Below, piece after piece: positions 1 to 9,640 of a stretch of 36,112 nt of DNA. Position numbers and translations under genes: made by a program. This DNA comes from Glomus cerebriforme (Eukaryota; Glomeromycota; Glomeromycetes; Glomerales; Glomeraceae), in NCBI GenBank assembly GCA_003550305.1, contig QKYT01000017.1:270962-307073 (forward strand), in the 5' to 3' direction. Numbering within the stretch: the stretch's first letter is position 1; every line of letters starts with the position of its first letter. The notes under the pieces were generated by a model that did no database searches, was not told where the DNA came from, and saw nothing but the letters and a program-made list of their open reading frames with translations.

Positions 1-191
1 GTTTGGATAGCAATATTAGATAATTAGAAAATATAAATGTGATTATATTTTTTAGTTTATATTTTTAGTGCATATAAATATTACATAATATATAAATGTT
101 ATATAATTGCAAAGTAACAAATAAAATTACATTTATAAATGTTTTAATAAATATTATATAGTATAATGATTTGTAATATTTGCAAAATTAA

Positions 192-415
192 TCATCAATC
201 CATCAATCCATCGACCCCATCAACCCCATCAACCCCATCAACTCCATCAACTTCAAGTTGGACTGGACTGCAACTTTGAAATTTTCAAGTCGGACCGGAC
301 CGCAACTTTGAAATTTTAAGTCGGACCGGACCACAACTTGAAAAACTTTCAAGTCAGACCGGACCGACCCCATCAGTCCAGTTCGGTCTGGTTCGGTCCA
401 GCTTGGACTTAACAA
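192..415. repeat. Tandem repeat tract: CATCAACCC-type units followed by 32-bp units
   Basis: From about 192 to 252 the sequence is built of degenerate 9-10 bp units of the type catcaacccc. It is followed by four units with a period of about 32 bp starting near 254, 286, 318 and 350. Each unit carries aagtcggaccggacc and then caactttgaaattt. The GGACC-rich units face an inverted GGTCTGGTTCGGTCC stretch at about 384-400, so the single strand could fold. The tract is much more GC-rich than its surroundings. The reading frame on the minus strand is only a translation of these repeats and is not called as a gene. Confidence 0.8.
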
Positions 416-433
416 CACTAATGTAGATAGCAT

Positions 434-923
434 AATTATGATGAAAAAAAAATGTTTTAATTATTATTCAAAGTCATATATAACTGGCAGCTACTTTTTT
501 TTTTCATTTAGACATACAGTACGAAGTGCCACAAACGTGACTAAGTACAAATAAATTTATACAAAGAAAACAAATTGAGAATGAGCCCCCCATGGGTGGA
601 TTAGTTATGCCATAGCGGAAAAAAATCAAGTAATAACGCACCGGGTAAGGGAAAACTAAACTATTTAAATTCACTAAAAAAGAAAAATAAGTAGGCCGTA
701 CTGGCCCTAATAATAGGTTAATAGATTGAATATTCCGATACGTCCTAGGGCCGATTAGAACCAAAGAGAAAAAAAAGTTCACGCTCTACAAAATGGGAAC
801 TCTGGGAATCATCCAGTTAAGATCATTTATCTCACCTAACCCAACCTGTATAAAAGGGCGCGCTACTAAAAAAAAATGTACTGACACAGAACGGACAGGT
901 AAAAACCAGATCGGGATCCTTTT
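434..923. other. Unassigned non-coding stretch
   Basis: No recognisable gene. The minus-strand open frame at 504-782 has no family resemblance and crosses several homopolymer runs. Short pieces such as aggccgtactggccctaat look like scraps of a dispersed repeat. I see no RNA gene. Confidence 0.4.
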
Positions 924-1487
924 TTAATTAGAACTACGGACATTCTGAGCCTGTTTGGGGTACTTTCCTTTTGTAATCTTGTGAAACTTGTTATCAGTTG
1001 CAAGATAGGAAGGAATGTCACGGGCGGAGAAGAAGGATGAAATCTCTCCCACTTGTTTGGCTAGTCGAGTGAGCTGATTTTCAATGTTACGAAATTTCAG
1101 GTCGTTGGAGGTGCATTTATCATTTTTCTTGCCAAATGCGGACTTATTGGAGGAGGACTTGGAAGTGCCTTTATTATTCTTCGAAAAGGAAGTACGTGAA
1201 GATAGGTATGCGGGATCAGACTTTTTCTTCCCTATATTGTCTATCTTCCATTTAACGATGATTTCGTGAATCTTAAATTCAGCTTGGCATGCAGTGTTAA
1301 GATCATCTGAGGTTCGGAAGAATCCTATGAGTTTAATAGCGGCTAGGTGGTGATGCTCCATAAATTCCTTATCTTGAAAAATAAGGTGCTCTTCGAAACC
1401 TTCGCCAAAGTCAGTAAGTATGACCTGGAAGACAGATCGATGTTTGTGTTGTTCTAAAGACCAGTCTGTGGAAAACCATCTGACCAA
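924..1487 (-). pseudogene. ORF fragment, possibly LINE ORF1 (gag-like) N-terminal part
   Basis: An open frame of 187 codons without a proper start. It opens at a TTG codon, is preceded by an in-frame stop about six codons upstream, and has no ATG before residue 43 or so. The first 90 residues (RWFSTDWSLEQHKHRSVFQ, then HLI..DKEF, AAIKLI, GFFRTSDDLNTA) are arranged like the RRM-like first domain of fungal LINE ORF1 proteins. The middle is Ser/Lys/Asn-rich (residues about 88-128) and basic, as in nucleic-acid-binding linkers. No zinc knuckle is visible. The codon use and GC content are higher than in the flanks, which suggests a real coding ancestry. It has no detectable link to the LINE at 7.2-9.9 kb, which lies on the other strand. 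It could also be an unrelated hypothetical gene. The family assignment is an inference from pattern only. Confidence 0.4.
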
Positions 1488-1835
1488 GGTATTGCCTAAT
1501 AGAAATTGTCATTAATCTCTTCAAATATTTTGAGTACTGACGGCGGCTACTATTTTTTGCAAATGACTATCATATTTCAAAAAACATGAAACCATGTGAT
1601 CAAAATTACAGAAATTTTTTGGTATGTGAAATCATATTTGTCTACATATTATTCGTTCACATAGCTAATTTCTTAATGCTGGCCGAATTCCATAATACTG
1701 GCCAATTTTCGTAATTTTTTGGTAACGCTGGGAAGTTAGGTAAGTCACAAAAATCATGTAAAAATTAACTGAAGTGAATAATTAATGTTATAATAGTTTG
1801 AGCAATTTTAAATGTAGCAATCAACTACCTGTAAT
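1488..1835. other. Non-coding; 3' part is the start of duplicated segment copy A
   Basis: Contains a short dispersed motif (aatgctggccgaatt, aatactggcc) whose variants recur near 4165, 21735 and 34105. From about 1703 the sequence matches 24210 onward (cgtaattttttggtaacgctgg against cgtgattttttgatggcgctgg). This marks the upstream edge of the kinase segmental duplication. Confidence 0.6.
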
Positions 1836-2034
1836 TAGGGATGGTAAATTACTGTAATTTATGAAATTTATTGTTACATTACGGTAATTTTCTATAAGTT
1901 ACGTTACACTATTTTATTGTAACATTCAATTTGATATAAATTAAAAATGATCAAAGATAATCAATTTTTAAAAAAAAATTCCGAAACAAAGATATTCTTT
2001 CTGGTCAGAGTTTAGATTCCAATGAAAAAAATGA

Positions 2035-3747
2035 TATAAATGCATATATTGTAATTCTGAATGGGCAAAAAACGTGACAAGATTACAAGAACATCTTAAT
2101 ACTTGTTTTGCAAGGAAAATTACAATAGAATCCATCGTATCTGAACCTGAACCTACTGTAAACTAAACTAATAAATGTAAACAAATTACTTTAAATCAAT
2201 ATATGCCTTATTTTACAAAACAAGATCAGGAAGAATTAGAATTATTATTAGTTCGTGCATTTTGCAGTACTGGAATTCCTTTTAATGTAATAGAAAATGT
2301 TGATTTTTAAGCATTTTTACAAAAAGCATGTCCTTCATTTCACATTCCATCACGTCACACATTATCTGGTAATTTACTAAATAAAAAATATAAAGATTTG
2401 AAAAAATTAGTCTGAAATGTTTTTAATGAAACACCATATTTTTGCATAACTAGAGATGGATAGTCAAACGTAAATAAAGTTCCAATAGTTAATTACATGA
2501 TAACCACTCCAAAACCTATTTTTTATAAATTAGTATATACAAAAGAAGAGCATCATACTGGAGAAAATATAGCCAAAGGTATAGAAGAATGTATGATAAC
2601 AATTGGAATTGACAAATTTACGGCTGTAATAACTGATAATGCTAATAATATGAAATTAGCATGGAGAATACTTAAAGAAAAGTATGCTGATAAGATTTTT
2701 CTTGGATGTTGGGCACATGGAATTAATTTGTGGGTAAAAGATATAATGAAACACAAATGGGCTAATGATATCTTAGAAAAAGTGAAACGATTTGCTTTAT
2801 ATTTTCATAATCACCAAATTCCATTAGCTACACTTCAGAAAATACAAAAAGAAAAGTATGGATATGAAATTGCTTTAACATTAACTGTTGAAACAAGATG
2901 GATGTCAGTGTTTGAGTGTTTAGATCATATTTTGAAAACAAAAATTGCAATGAGAGCATTGTTGGCGGAAGAAAATATTATTTTAAATCAAGAAATTAAA
3001 AATTACATTATTGATGATTGTTTTGGGAAGAACTTAAAAATATTCGTGATTTTTTGGAACTGTTTATAAATTTTATACGAAAATTAGGAGATGAACCTTA
3101 TCTTTCATCAGCTTTTGTTACATTACGAGATATTGAAAATAACATTTTATTAAATAATAAAATTTCAAATGATTTAGTTGAATATTCAATAGATAGAGCT
3201 AAATATCAGTGGGACAACTTTTTATATAATCCTGCGGTTATTGTTGCATATAGATTAGATCCTAGATTTAATGGAGAACTAGTAAATAGTGGTAATTGGC
3301 ATGATATTATAGAAGAAGAAATTATATGTATTGCCAGAAAAGAGAATGAAGTTCAGGTATTATATGAATTAAGTAAATATATAGGAAGATATGGAAGATT
3401 TGCTAAAAAACATTTGTGGAGTGGATTAAATCAAATGCCAATTAATTGGTGGAATTTATTAAAGTCAAGATACCCACTGCTTAGTTCAGTTGCAATTAAA
3501 GTTTTATCAATTCTGGCTTCTTCAGCAGCAAGTGAAAGAAATTGGTCTACATATAATTTTATTCATTCCAAATTGTGAAATAGAATGGTTATTGATCAAG
3601 CAGAAAAATTAGTATATATATTGGAATATTAGAATTCTTCGAGAATTGGAAGTGCCACTTATGGTCAAAGAATTAATTAAAAGTGGCGTAAAAATGAGTG
3701 ATTTAGAATCAGATGACGAAAAGTTAGGTGAATTAAGTAAATGCTGA
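2035..3747 (+). pseudogene. hAT transposase pseudogene (BED finger, DUF659-like region, hATC dimerisation domain)
   Basis: One frame runs from a BED-type zinc finger (CIYC at 2041-2052, then HL..C about 15 codons on) to 3017 and carries four in-frame stops (2164, 2308, 2413, 2461). The last of these converts the usual DGW-SN motif to DG-stop-SN. The central part shows ITDNANNMKLAWRIL and GCWAHGINLWVKD, typical of the hAT catalytic region. A one-base frameshift occurs near 3018-3025. The next frame carries the C-terminal hATC motif (residues near WWNLLKSRYPLL and ASSAASERNWS). A stop at 3576 (an expected Arg codon CGA read as TGA) and another frameshift near 3620-3630 follow. The restored end falls at 3747. 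With at least five stops and two frameshifts it cannot make a transposase. Confidence 0.9.
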
Positions 3748-4010
3748 CGTTTCCCCATACTCACTCATTTTGTCTTTTAAACAGTTTCCCAAAGCTCTGT
3801 TTTCCTACAAAATAGAAGAACAACATTACTAACGGTTCATTAAGTAAATGCTGACGTTCTTCCTCATACTCACCCATTTCATCTTTTAATTAGTTTTCTA
3901 AAGCTCCGTTTCCAACAAAATTTAAAAGATATTAGAACTGTTTCAGTTCTTTAAGTAAATTCTAGTGTTCCTTCTTAGTCTTACAAATAGTTTCCCTGTT
4001 CCGATCCCTA
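3733..4010. repeat. Three degenerate ~108-bp tandem units in the hAT 3' region
   Basis: Units begin with ttaagtaaatgctgacgttc at 3733 and 3840, and with ttaagtaaattctagtgttcc at 3951. The periods are 107 and 111 bp, with shared downstream text such as catactcac and aaagctc.gttt. The first unit overlaps the very end of the transposase frame, so the repeat arose by duplication of the gene end into the 3' non-coding part. Confidence 0.75.
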
Positions 4011-4278
4011 TAAAAAAAATAAAGAATTCCCAAATAATAAAAAATTTTATTAATCGGTCACACCAAAAAAATAATTATGTAATTAAACTGCGCCCAATTT
4101 TTTTTTTATGCAAATCTTTCATATAAGTTATATAACTCGGCCAAAATTAGTTTTTAACTGAGTAATGCTGGCCGAATCAGCTTAATTCTGGTAAACATAT
4201 GTTACATCAAGTCTATGTAACGTAATGTAACGTAATGTAACATAATGTAAGGTAACACTTAGCATCCCTACCTGTAAT

Positions 4279-5100
4279 AAACTAATTTTAAAAAATTTAA
4301 ATTATCTACCTATACTGTTCTATACTATTAATCTAATCAACAACTTTCTTAATTCCATCTAGGTAATTCTGTTTTTCGTAATTTTGTAACTTTCCTTTAA
4401 TATTCAAAACGTCAAATTTCTTTAAATCTCCTTGCTTGACCCCACGTATGAGCATATAGGATAAAATATATTTATCACTTAACTCACTTAACTGCCACAG
4501 AAATGTCCAAATGCTCCTCTTTCATCTGGTTTTCTAGGTTTTTTTGGAATCATTAGTAAATTGATCAAAATTTATGGTTCACAGGCGGATCAACTAAATT
4601 TTACAAAAAAAAAAAATTTTTTTTTTTTAAAAAACTCTATAATAAGGATCATGTAAAAAATTAAAAATATTAGCAGTGATAGTAATTAAAATTTACAAAA
4701 AAAAAAAATTTTTTTAGACTAATATTTCCCTTCTTCCAGTCCCCCCACCACCCACCCGGCGATATCAAACTCAATTTATATCTTCTTCCATTACACAAGT
4801 TCGCGAAAAAAATGTAAACATCGCGTTGTCACGTAAATACGCGTTACTATGTTACCTTCCTTATTCTTATATTTTACGACTGCAAAATATCCATATTCAT
4901 TATTAGCTAAAAATAAATGTGTTCTGCATGACTGCATGTGTTTAAAAATAACATTTTGATCTGCATGTCTAAATGCCAAATTGATTATTTTATTTTTATT
5001 TTTATTATGCATACGCCACATAAATCCTTCTGATTTTGAAAGTTACACTGAATGTTGTACATAAGTTTAATGGAGGTTAAAAAAAAAAATTCTCCGCCGA
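4279..5100 (+). promoter_or_regulatory. Upstream region of kinase gene 1, conserved with gene 3
   Basis: This stretch has no supported gene but is clearly alignable with 24525-25440. Conserved parts include two A-run/T-run palindromic tracts (about 4603-4632 and 4697-4716), a C-rich stretch (4741-4758), and a block at about 4822-4852 containing CGCGTTGTCACGTAAATACGCG-like text with a CACGTAA core between CGCG ends. The minus-strand 76-codon frame at 4791-5021 is broken by indels that are not multiples of three in the paralogue, so I treat the region as regulatory rather than coding. Confidence 0.5.
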
Positions 5101-5106
5101 TATAAA
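5092..5106 (+). promoter_or_regulatory. Candidate core promoter (TCTCCG...TATAAA) of kinase gene 1
   Basis: TCTCCGCCGATATAAA lies about 125 bases before the start codon. The same TCTCCG plus TATA-like combination occurs before gene 2 (about 14449-14460) and gene 3 (about 25433-25447), while nearby sequence has diverged. Transcription start sites are not known from the sequence. Confidence 0.5.
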
Positions 5107-5230
5107 TGATTTTCAGTTCACATTTTTAATTTTAAATACTTGATACCTTGAAAATTCTAGTAAATTAAAAAATCTTGGAATCATTTGTATTACCTAACAT
5201 TCCTGACAAATAACCTAATTTTGTAACGTT

Positions 5231-6746
5231 ATGGAGCAAGAATATCTCAGTGACGATGTATTTGAACAAATAAAAGATTTTAACCATGTTTATTATGATT
5301 TAATTGAAGAACAAAAATTGTTAATTGATAAACTAATATTAAATGAAGAATTAAAAGAACGTTATATAAATTATGATTTATGCAAAGAATGCAAACAACC
5401 TAATACTGGTTGTAATGTGTGTGCTAATTGTTTTCAACAAAATTTCCAAAATTGGAGCAGTGGAAATTCCGAAGTTGATAAAATTATCCAAGAATCTCAA
5501 CTTAATGCAAGACATATAAATGACAAAATAGAATGGATTGAATATGATAAATTTGAAAATATTGAATATATTACAAAGGGAGGTTTTGGAACGATATATA
5601 AAGCGAATTGGAGTGATAAACCGAGTTATAATAAGTATGTTGCATTAAAAAGTCTAAATAATTCAAAAAATATAACAACAGAATTTTTAAAAGAGGTAAG
5701 ATTTTTTAATGTGTAATCTTAATCAATACTTCAAATGGAAACTAATTTTTACTTTATATTATTGTTAGATAAATTTACACTCGGAAATGAATATTTTCTG
5801 TCGGTTTATACGAATTTATGGCATTACTAAAGATCCTAAAACCAGTAATTTTATGATGGTAATGGAATATGCAGAAAATGGTAATTTAAGACAAAGATTA
5901 AATAGTGATTTCAATTCATTGAGTTGGAAGCATAAACTTAGAATTTTATTTGATATTGTACGGGGTCTTGAAAGTATTCATATAAATGGATTAATTCATC
6001 AAGATTTTCATAGTGGTAATATATTAAGTAGTGATGGTTTATCTGAATATACCAGAATTACTGATTTAGGATTAAGTAAACCAGCAAATGAAAAACAAGA
6101 CAATAAAAAAGTATATGGAGTATTGCCATATGTAGCACCNGAAGTTTTAAGAGGAAANCAATATACACAAGAAAGTGATATTTATAGCTTTGGAATTATT
6201 ATANATGAAGTANTTAATGGATTACCTCCTTATCATGATATGGCTCATGAAGAGTTTTTAGCAATAAAAATCTGCNANGGNCTTAGACCAAGNTTTAATA
6301 TNAAAGTTCCTCAATTAATAGTTGATATATTTAAACAATGTGTAGATGCTGATCCATTAAAAAGACCAACTGCAAATTATTTACGTGAAAGATTTTATCA
6401 ATGGATGAAAGATATTCATCTAAGGGATAGTGAAATTAATAAACAAAGAGTCGAAATTAATAAAAAACAAGCATCAATTACAAAATCAGATAATAACAAA
6501 CTTACATATACTACACATCATCAAGCTATTTATACAAGTAGACTATTGAATTTTAATAATTTACCCAAACCAAAAAATGCAGATGATGCGGAAAAACCAA
6601 AAGAAGCAGATGAGGTTCATACAGGTAATTAATACTATTTATTATTTGACNTTGTTTCAAAATAATNTAANATNAATTTTGTTNATTTTTTATTTATAGA
6701 ATCCATAGAAGCTATTGATTTTACTAAACTAAATATTAATACTTAA
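5231..6746 (+). CDS. Tyrosine-kinase-like protein kinase, copy 1 (three exons)
   Basis: Exons 5231-5695, 5769-6624 and 6700-6746, with GT-AG introns of 73 and 75 nt, give 455 aa. The start in gtaacgttATGGAGC is identical in all three paralogues. Residues 1-100 are a leader with C51xxC54 and C61xxC64xxC67, a probable zinc-binding knot. The kinase domain spans about 105-390: glycine loop KGGFGTIYKA (116-125), VALK with Lys140, catalytic loop HQDFHSGN (232-239), DLG in place of DFG (254-256), and VA-x-E for APE, where one base is undetermined. The catalytic Asp and Asn are present, but the Arg of HRD is replaced by Gln. The tail carries YTSRLLNFNNLP, and the last exon encodes AIDFTKLNINT. Substrate and role are unknown; cytosolic signalling is likely since no signal or membrane segment is seen. 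Nine undetermined bases lie in the C-lobe. Confidence 0.88.
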
Positions 6747-7190
6747 GGTAATTTTTATTAGCAAACTAAATTTTAAATCAACTACAACAGTTAAAATTAT
6801 AGTTATACTATTTTAAATTCATATTTTTTTTCTATTACCTAAAGAAATTACTAAAATGATAACCATTATTTTTTAACATAGCAAAATAGGTTGATTTTAT
6901 TTGATGTACACCTCATCCCTTAAATAATTTCGTATTGTTTAAAAATTCTTTATTTTGTTATTTCTCTAAATGTATACATATAACTATTAAACACAAATAT
7001 TTTATTATTTAAACATTTTTAATAATTGTCTTTCTCATTGAAAGTATAAGGAATTTATCATTGATTTTTATTTGATAAAGAATCATGTTACATGATTTTA
7101 TAATTGATTCTAGTAAATTTATATTAAATAAGCAAGCAATTATTGAATGTAGAGTAAGTTACCAAATGAGTTTTGTATGGTCTTGTGAAA
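6747..7190. other. 3' flank of kinase gene 1
   Basis: Non-coding and AT-rich. It aligns with 27110-27470 downstream of gene 3 up to about 7075, where the duplication ends. From 7075 to 7190 the sequence is unassigned, before the recognisable LINE begins. Confidence 0.6.
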
Positions 7191-7224
7191 TGATTTATAA
7201 CTGAGTAAGACTACTATTGCGTAT

Positions 7225-8540
7225 ATGTATGTCACAAACATTGACGAACTCCCAGTAGATGGCAAACATATATAGACCATCATCAAACATTAAAGACCAA
7301 TGGTATTCGTCCTTAATGGACCCAATTACAGAACAAGCATATTCTCTAATTTTACAAGACTTTCCTAATAACAAAGCCGCTGGCAAATCCGGAATTAGAT
7401 ACGAAGATCTTAAACACCTTCACCCTTCAATGAACAAATTATTATTCATTTTTCAACCAAATTTTAACTTACCAAATTTACCACACAGAATGGTCTCACG
7501 CTCTTCTTTTCCCAATTCCCAAATCAAAAAGTTTCAATAGTGACTTACATAACAACCGTCCCATAATTCCACTTTTAAGAAAACTTTTTGTCAAAATAAT
7601 TAGCAAAAGACTAAATAATATTTTTTTCACATAACAATATATTACAACCAAACAATAGGGCAGGTCTTCAAGGACAATCAACCTTCGAACCAATTCGTTT
7701 GATAAATCATATAATAGAACAGAGTAACATCTTCAAATCTCCCTTATGGATCGGTCTACAAGATCCTACGATAGGGTCAACATATCCCTTTTACACTTAT
7801 CTTTACAAGGATTAAAAGTACCAAATTCCATGATCACCCTACTGACTAACCTATTTACTGAGAAATAATATTACCCAACCGCACTTCTTCATCATTTAAA
7901 GTCCTACAAGACATCGACTAAGGAGAAATTATATCTCCTCTCTTATGGATAATTTACTATGATCCAATGTTCGTAAAAATTAACAATTCCACTGACTTAC
8001 AATTCACAATATCAATTAACAAAATACGTAACATCTATAAACCAGATTCAGACCTTCCCATCAACCTACACACTATTGTGATAGGATACCCAGACGACAC
8101 AACGTGGTTCGTCCACTCACAAAAACATCTTGAACAATTACTGAACCTTTCAAACGAATTTTACAATTTTGCTAACGTTCAAATTAATTTAGACAAATAT
8201 GAAATATTTATGAACGGGAAACAATATCAGTATACGCCGGTTACTTTCCAAATCAACAATAAACCAACACTGCATCTAAAAAGCAACTGAAGGCAAAAGA
8301 ATATTGGGTGTATACATAAATGGAAATGGTTCAAACATACCTACCATCAAGAAAGCAAAACAAATCGTCTAAGATTTCACATTCTCCCTTAGAAGAAAAT
8401 CTATAATCCATCAACATGTAACTTACCTAACAAACAAAATTCTAATTCCAAAATTAGAATATATAACACAAACCCAAATTATAACTGATACACAATGTGA
8501 CGCACTCTTAAACCCAGTTACAAAAATATACTATCACTAC
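7225..8540 (+). pseudogene. LINE reverse transcriptase domain, broken
   Basis: Recognisable blocks in order: DPITEQAY... followed by NKAAGKSGIRYEDLKHL (frame of 7259-7500), then after a frameshift near 7495 PIPKSKSF and NNRPIIPLLRKLFVKIISKRL (7503-7630), then NRAGLQGQSTF, then after a further shift SYDRVNISLLHLSLQGLKVP (around 7760-7830, the motif A region). Next come the block ending GEIISPLLW (one stop just before it) and, at about 8090, GYPDDTTWF. The last is the position of the YADD catalytic box, with Ala replaced by Pro. Downstream text (ILGVYIN, then LIPKLEYITQ) fits the thumb region of LINE RTs. At least three frameshifts and several stops make it inactive. Confidence 0.85.
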
Positions 8541-9640
8541 CTCTCGCCTCCCATAATACCATAATACATAATAATTTGTTCCCTTCTATTAATAACCTTA
8601 AATCCACACAATTACAAGCTCAAATTTATTAGCCAACATTAACACTACTATGCTTAATAACCCAGACCTTAAAATATTAACACTACAAAATATTATTCAT
8701 ACTCAAAAATTTTTTTGGATCCTCAAATTCCTGGACCACACAGATCAACGATATTAACATTTCGCCCAAACACGACACTTATTTTACTTATTTTACTTAT
8801 TTTACTAAATGTTACAATAACACCAACATAAGCGGAGGTAACACTTCGATACACACGTTATATAACAACTTTACAAAATCGGATTTAACTTTTTTAAAGA
8901 ACAAAAGAATTTTTTTTGCCGACCAGGTTACTTCCAAGGACGGCAATTATCTTCTTCCATATAATGAAATTCTAATACCTAACAGAAAAGGACCACAACC
9001 ATCTTGGTATAGAAAACTCCAAAACGAATGTTCATACGGGTTAAATTATAAATTATTGACACCATTGACCACACCCGTCATAGCATACCTCACTAATAAC
9101 AAAATTCCCAATCCGACCCAACCATACTACAGACATTATAATATCTGGGCTATATACTGGGACTCTACCATCAATAATATTTTTTTAGGATGACTTTTAG
9201 AGATTAAAAATCCTTCTTATGGAATACAAGGTTGTAATCGACACACATACTACTCATAAGACAAGCGATCCAAATGTACGATTGAACAACAATACTACAA
9301 TTTAATTAGAACTAACATTCGTCCCAATTCGCGTAATCCTCACAGCTCTTTATCAATCCCATACAAAAAATACATTATTACCAAAAGTTCTTATCATACT
9401 CTTCGCATTACAGCCTACAATATATTTCAACAATTTTCTACTAATAGTTTCACCATTACCCTTACGGATAACATCCCTTCAAACACCTTACCCTCTAATC
9501 AATTAGTCAATTTAAACAATTCTGATGAAACCATAGGATTAGATCCCCTTATAAATGCTACCTTTGTAGGATACACTTCCACCCTGAAATCACTCAGTTC
9601 TATTAAAAAGTCAAATTTACATTCCTCTTCTTTTACCTTT

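Larger units (their letters stand above)
1836..4270 (+). mobile_element. hAT-family DNA transposon, complete ends but inactivated
   Basis: The element is 2435 bp. It begins TAGGGATGGTAA and ends TTAGCATCCCTA, which are imperfect terminal inverted repeats. It is flanked on both sides by the 8-bp direct repeat CCTGTAAT (1828-1835 and 4271-4278), the target duplication length known for hAT elements. Subterminal copies of a gtaacgtaat/gttacattacg motif occur near both ends (about 1892-1910 and 4217-4250), as expected for transposase binding sites. Inside is a decayed transposase gene. The paralogous segment at 24521-24530 lacks the element, which supports these boundaries independently. Confidence 0.92.
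1703..7075 (+). repeat. Segmental duplication copy A (carries kinase gene 1 and the hAT insertion)
   Basis: Upstream, coding and downstream sequence of kinase gene 1 aligns by eye with 24210-27470. Shared anchors are the block around gagcaattttaaatgtagcaatcaacta, the A-run/T-run tracts, the cccccaccaccc stretch, the block tcgcgttgtcacgtaaatac, the kinase gene itself, and the 3' flank as far as gtctttctcattgaaagtat. Copy A differs mainly by the 2.4-kb hAT element. Copy B has an extra stretch with an orphan exon. The edges are estimated by eye. Confidence 0.8.

Noticed and set aside
203..433. Minus-strand 76-codon frame
   Set aside because: It is only a translation of the 9-bp and 32-bp tandem repeats (repeated MGLMGL and DRTG text).
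504..782. Minus-strand 92-codon frame
   Set aside because: No family resemblance, biased to hydrophobic residues from A/T runs, and the region looks like repeat scraps.
1084..1269. Plus-strand 61-codon frame
   Set aside because: It is the shadow of the longer minus-strand frame at 924-1487.
2553..2756. Minus-strand frame inside the hAT transposase
   Set aside because: Shadow of the transposase frame.
4791..5021. Minus-strand 76-codon frame upstream of kinase gene 1
   Set aside because: The paralogous stretch at 25130-25370 has indels that are not multiples of three, so the frame is not conserved. Better read as regulatory sequence.
7496..7693. Minus-strand frame in the LINE
   Set aside because: Shadow of the reverse transcriptase.
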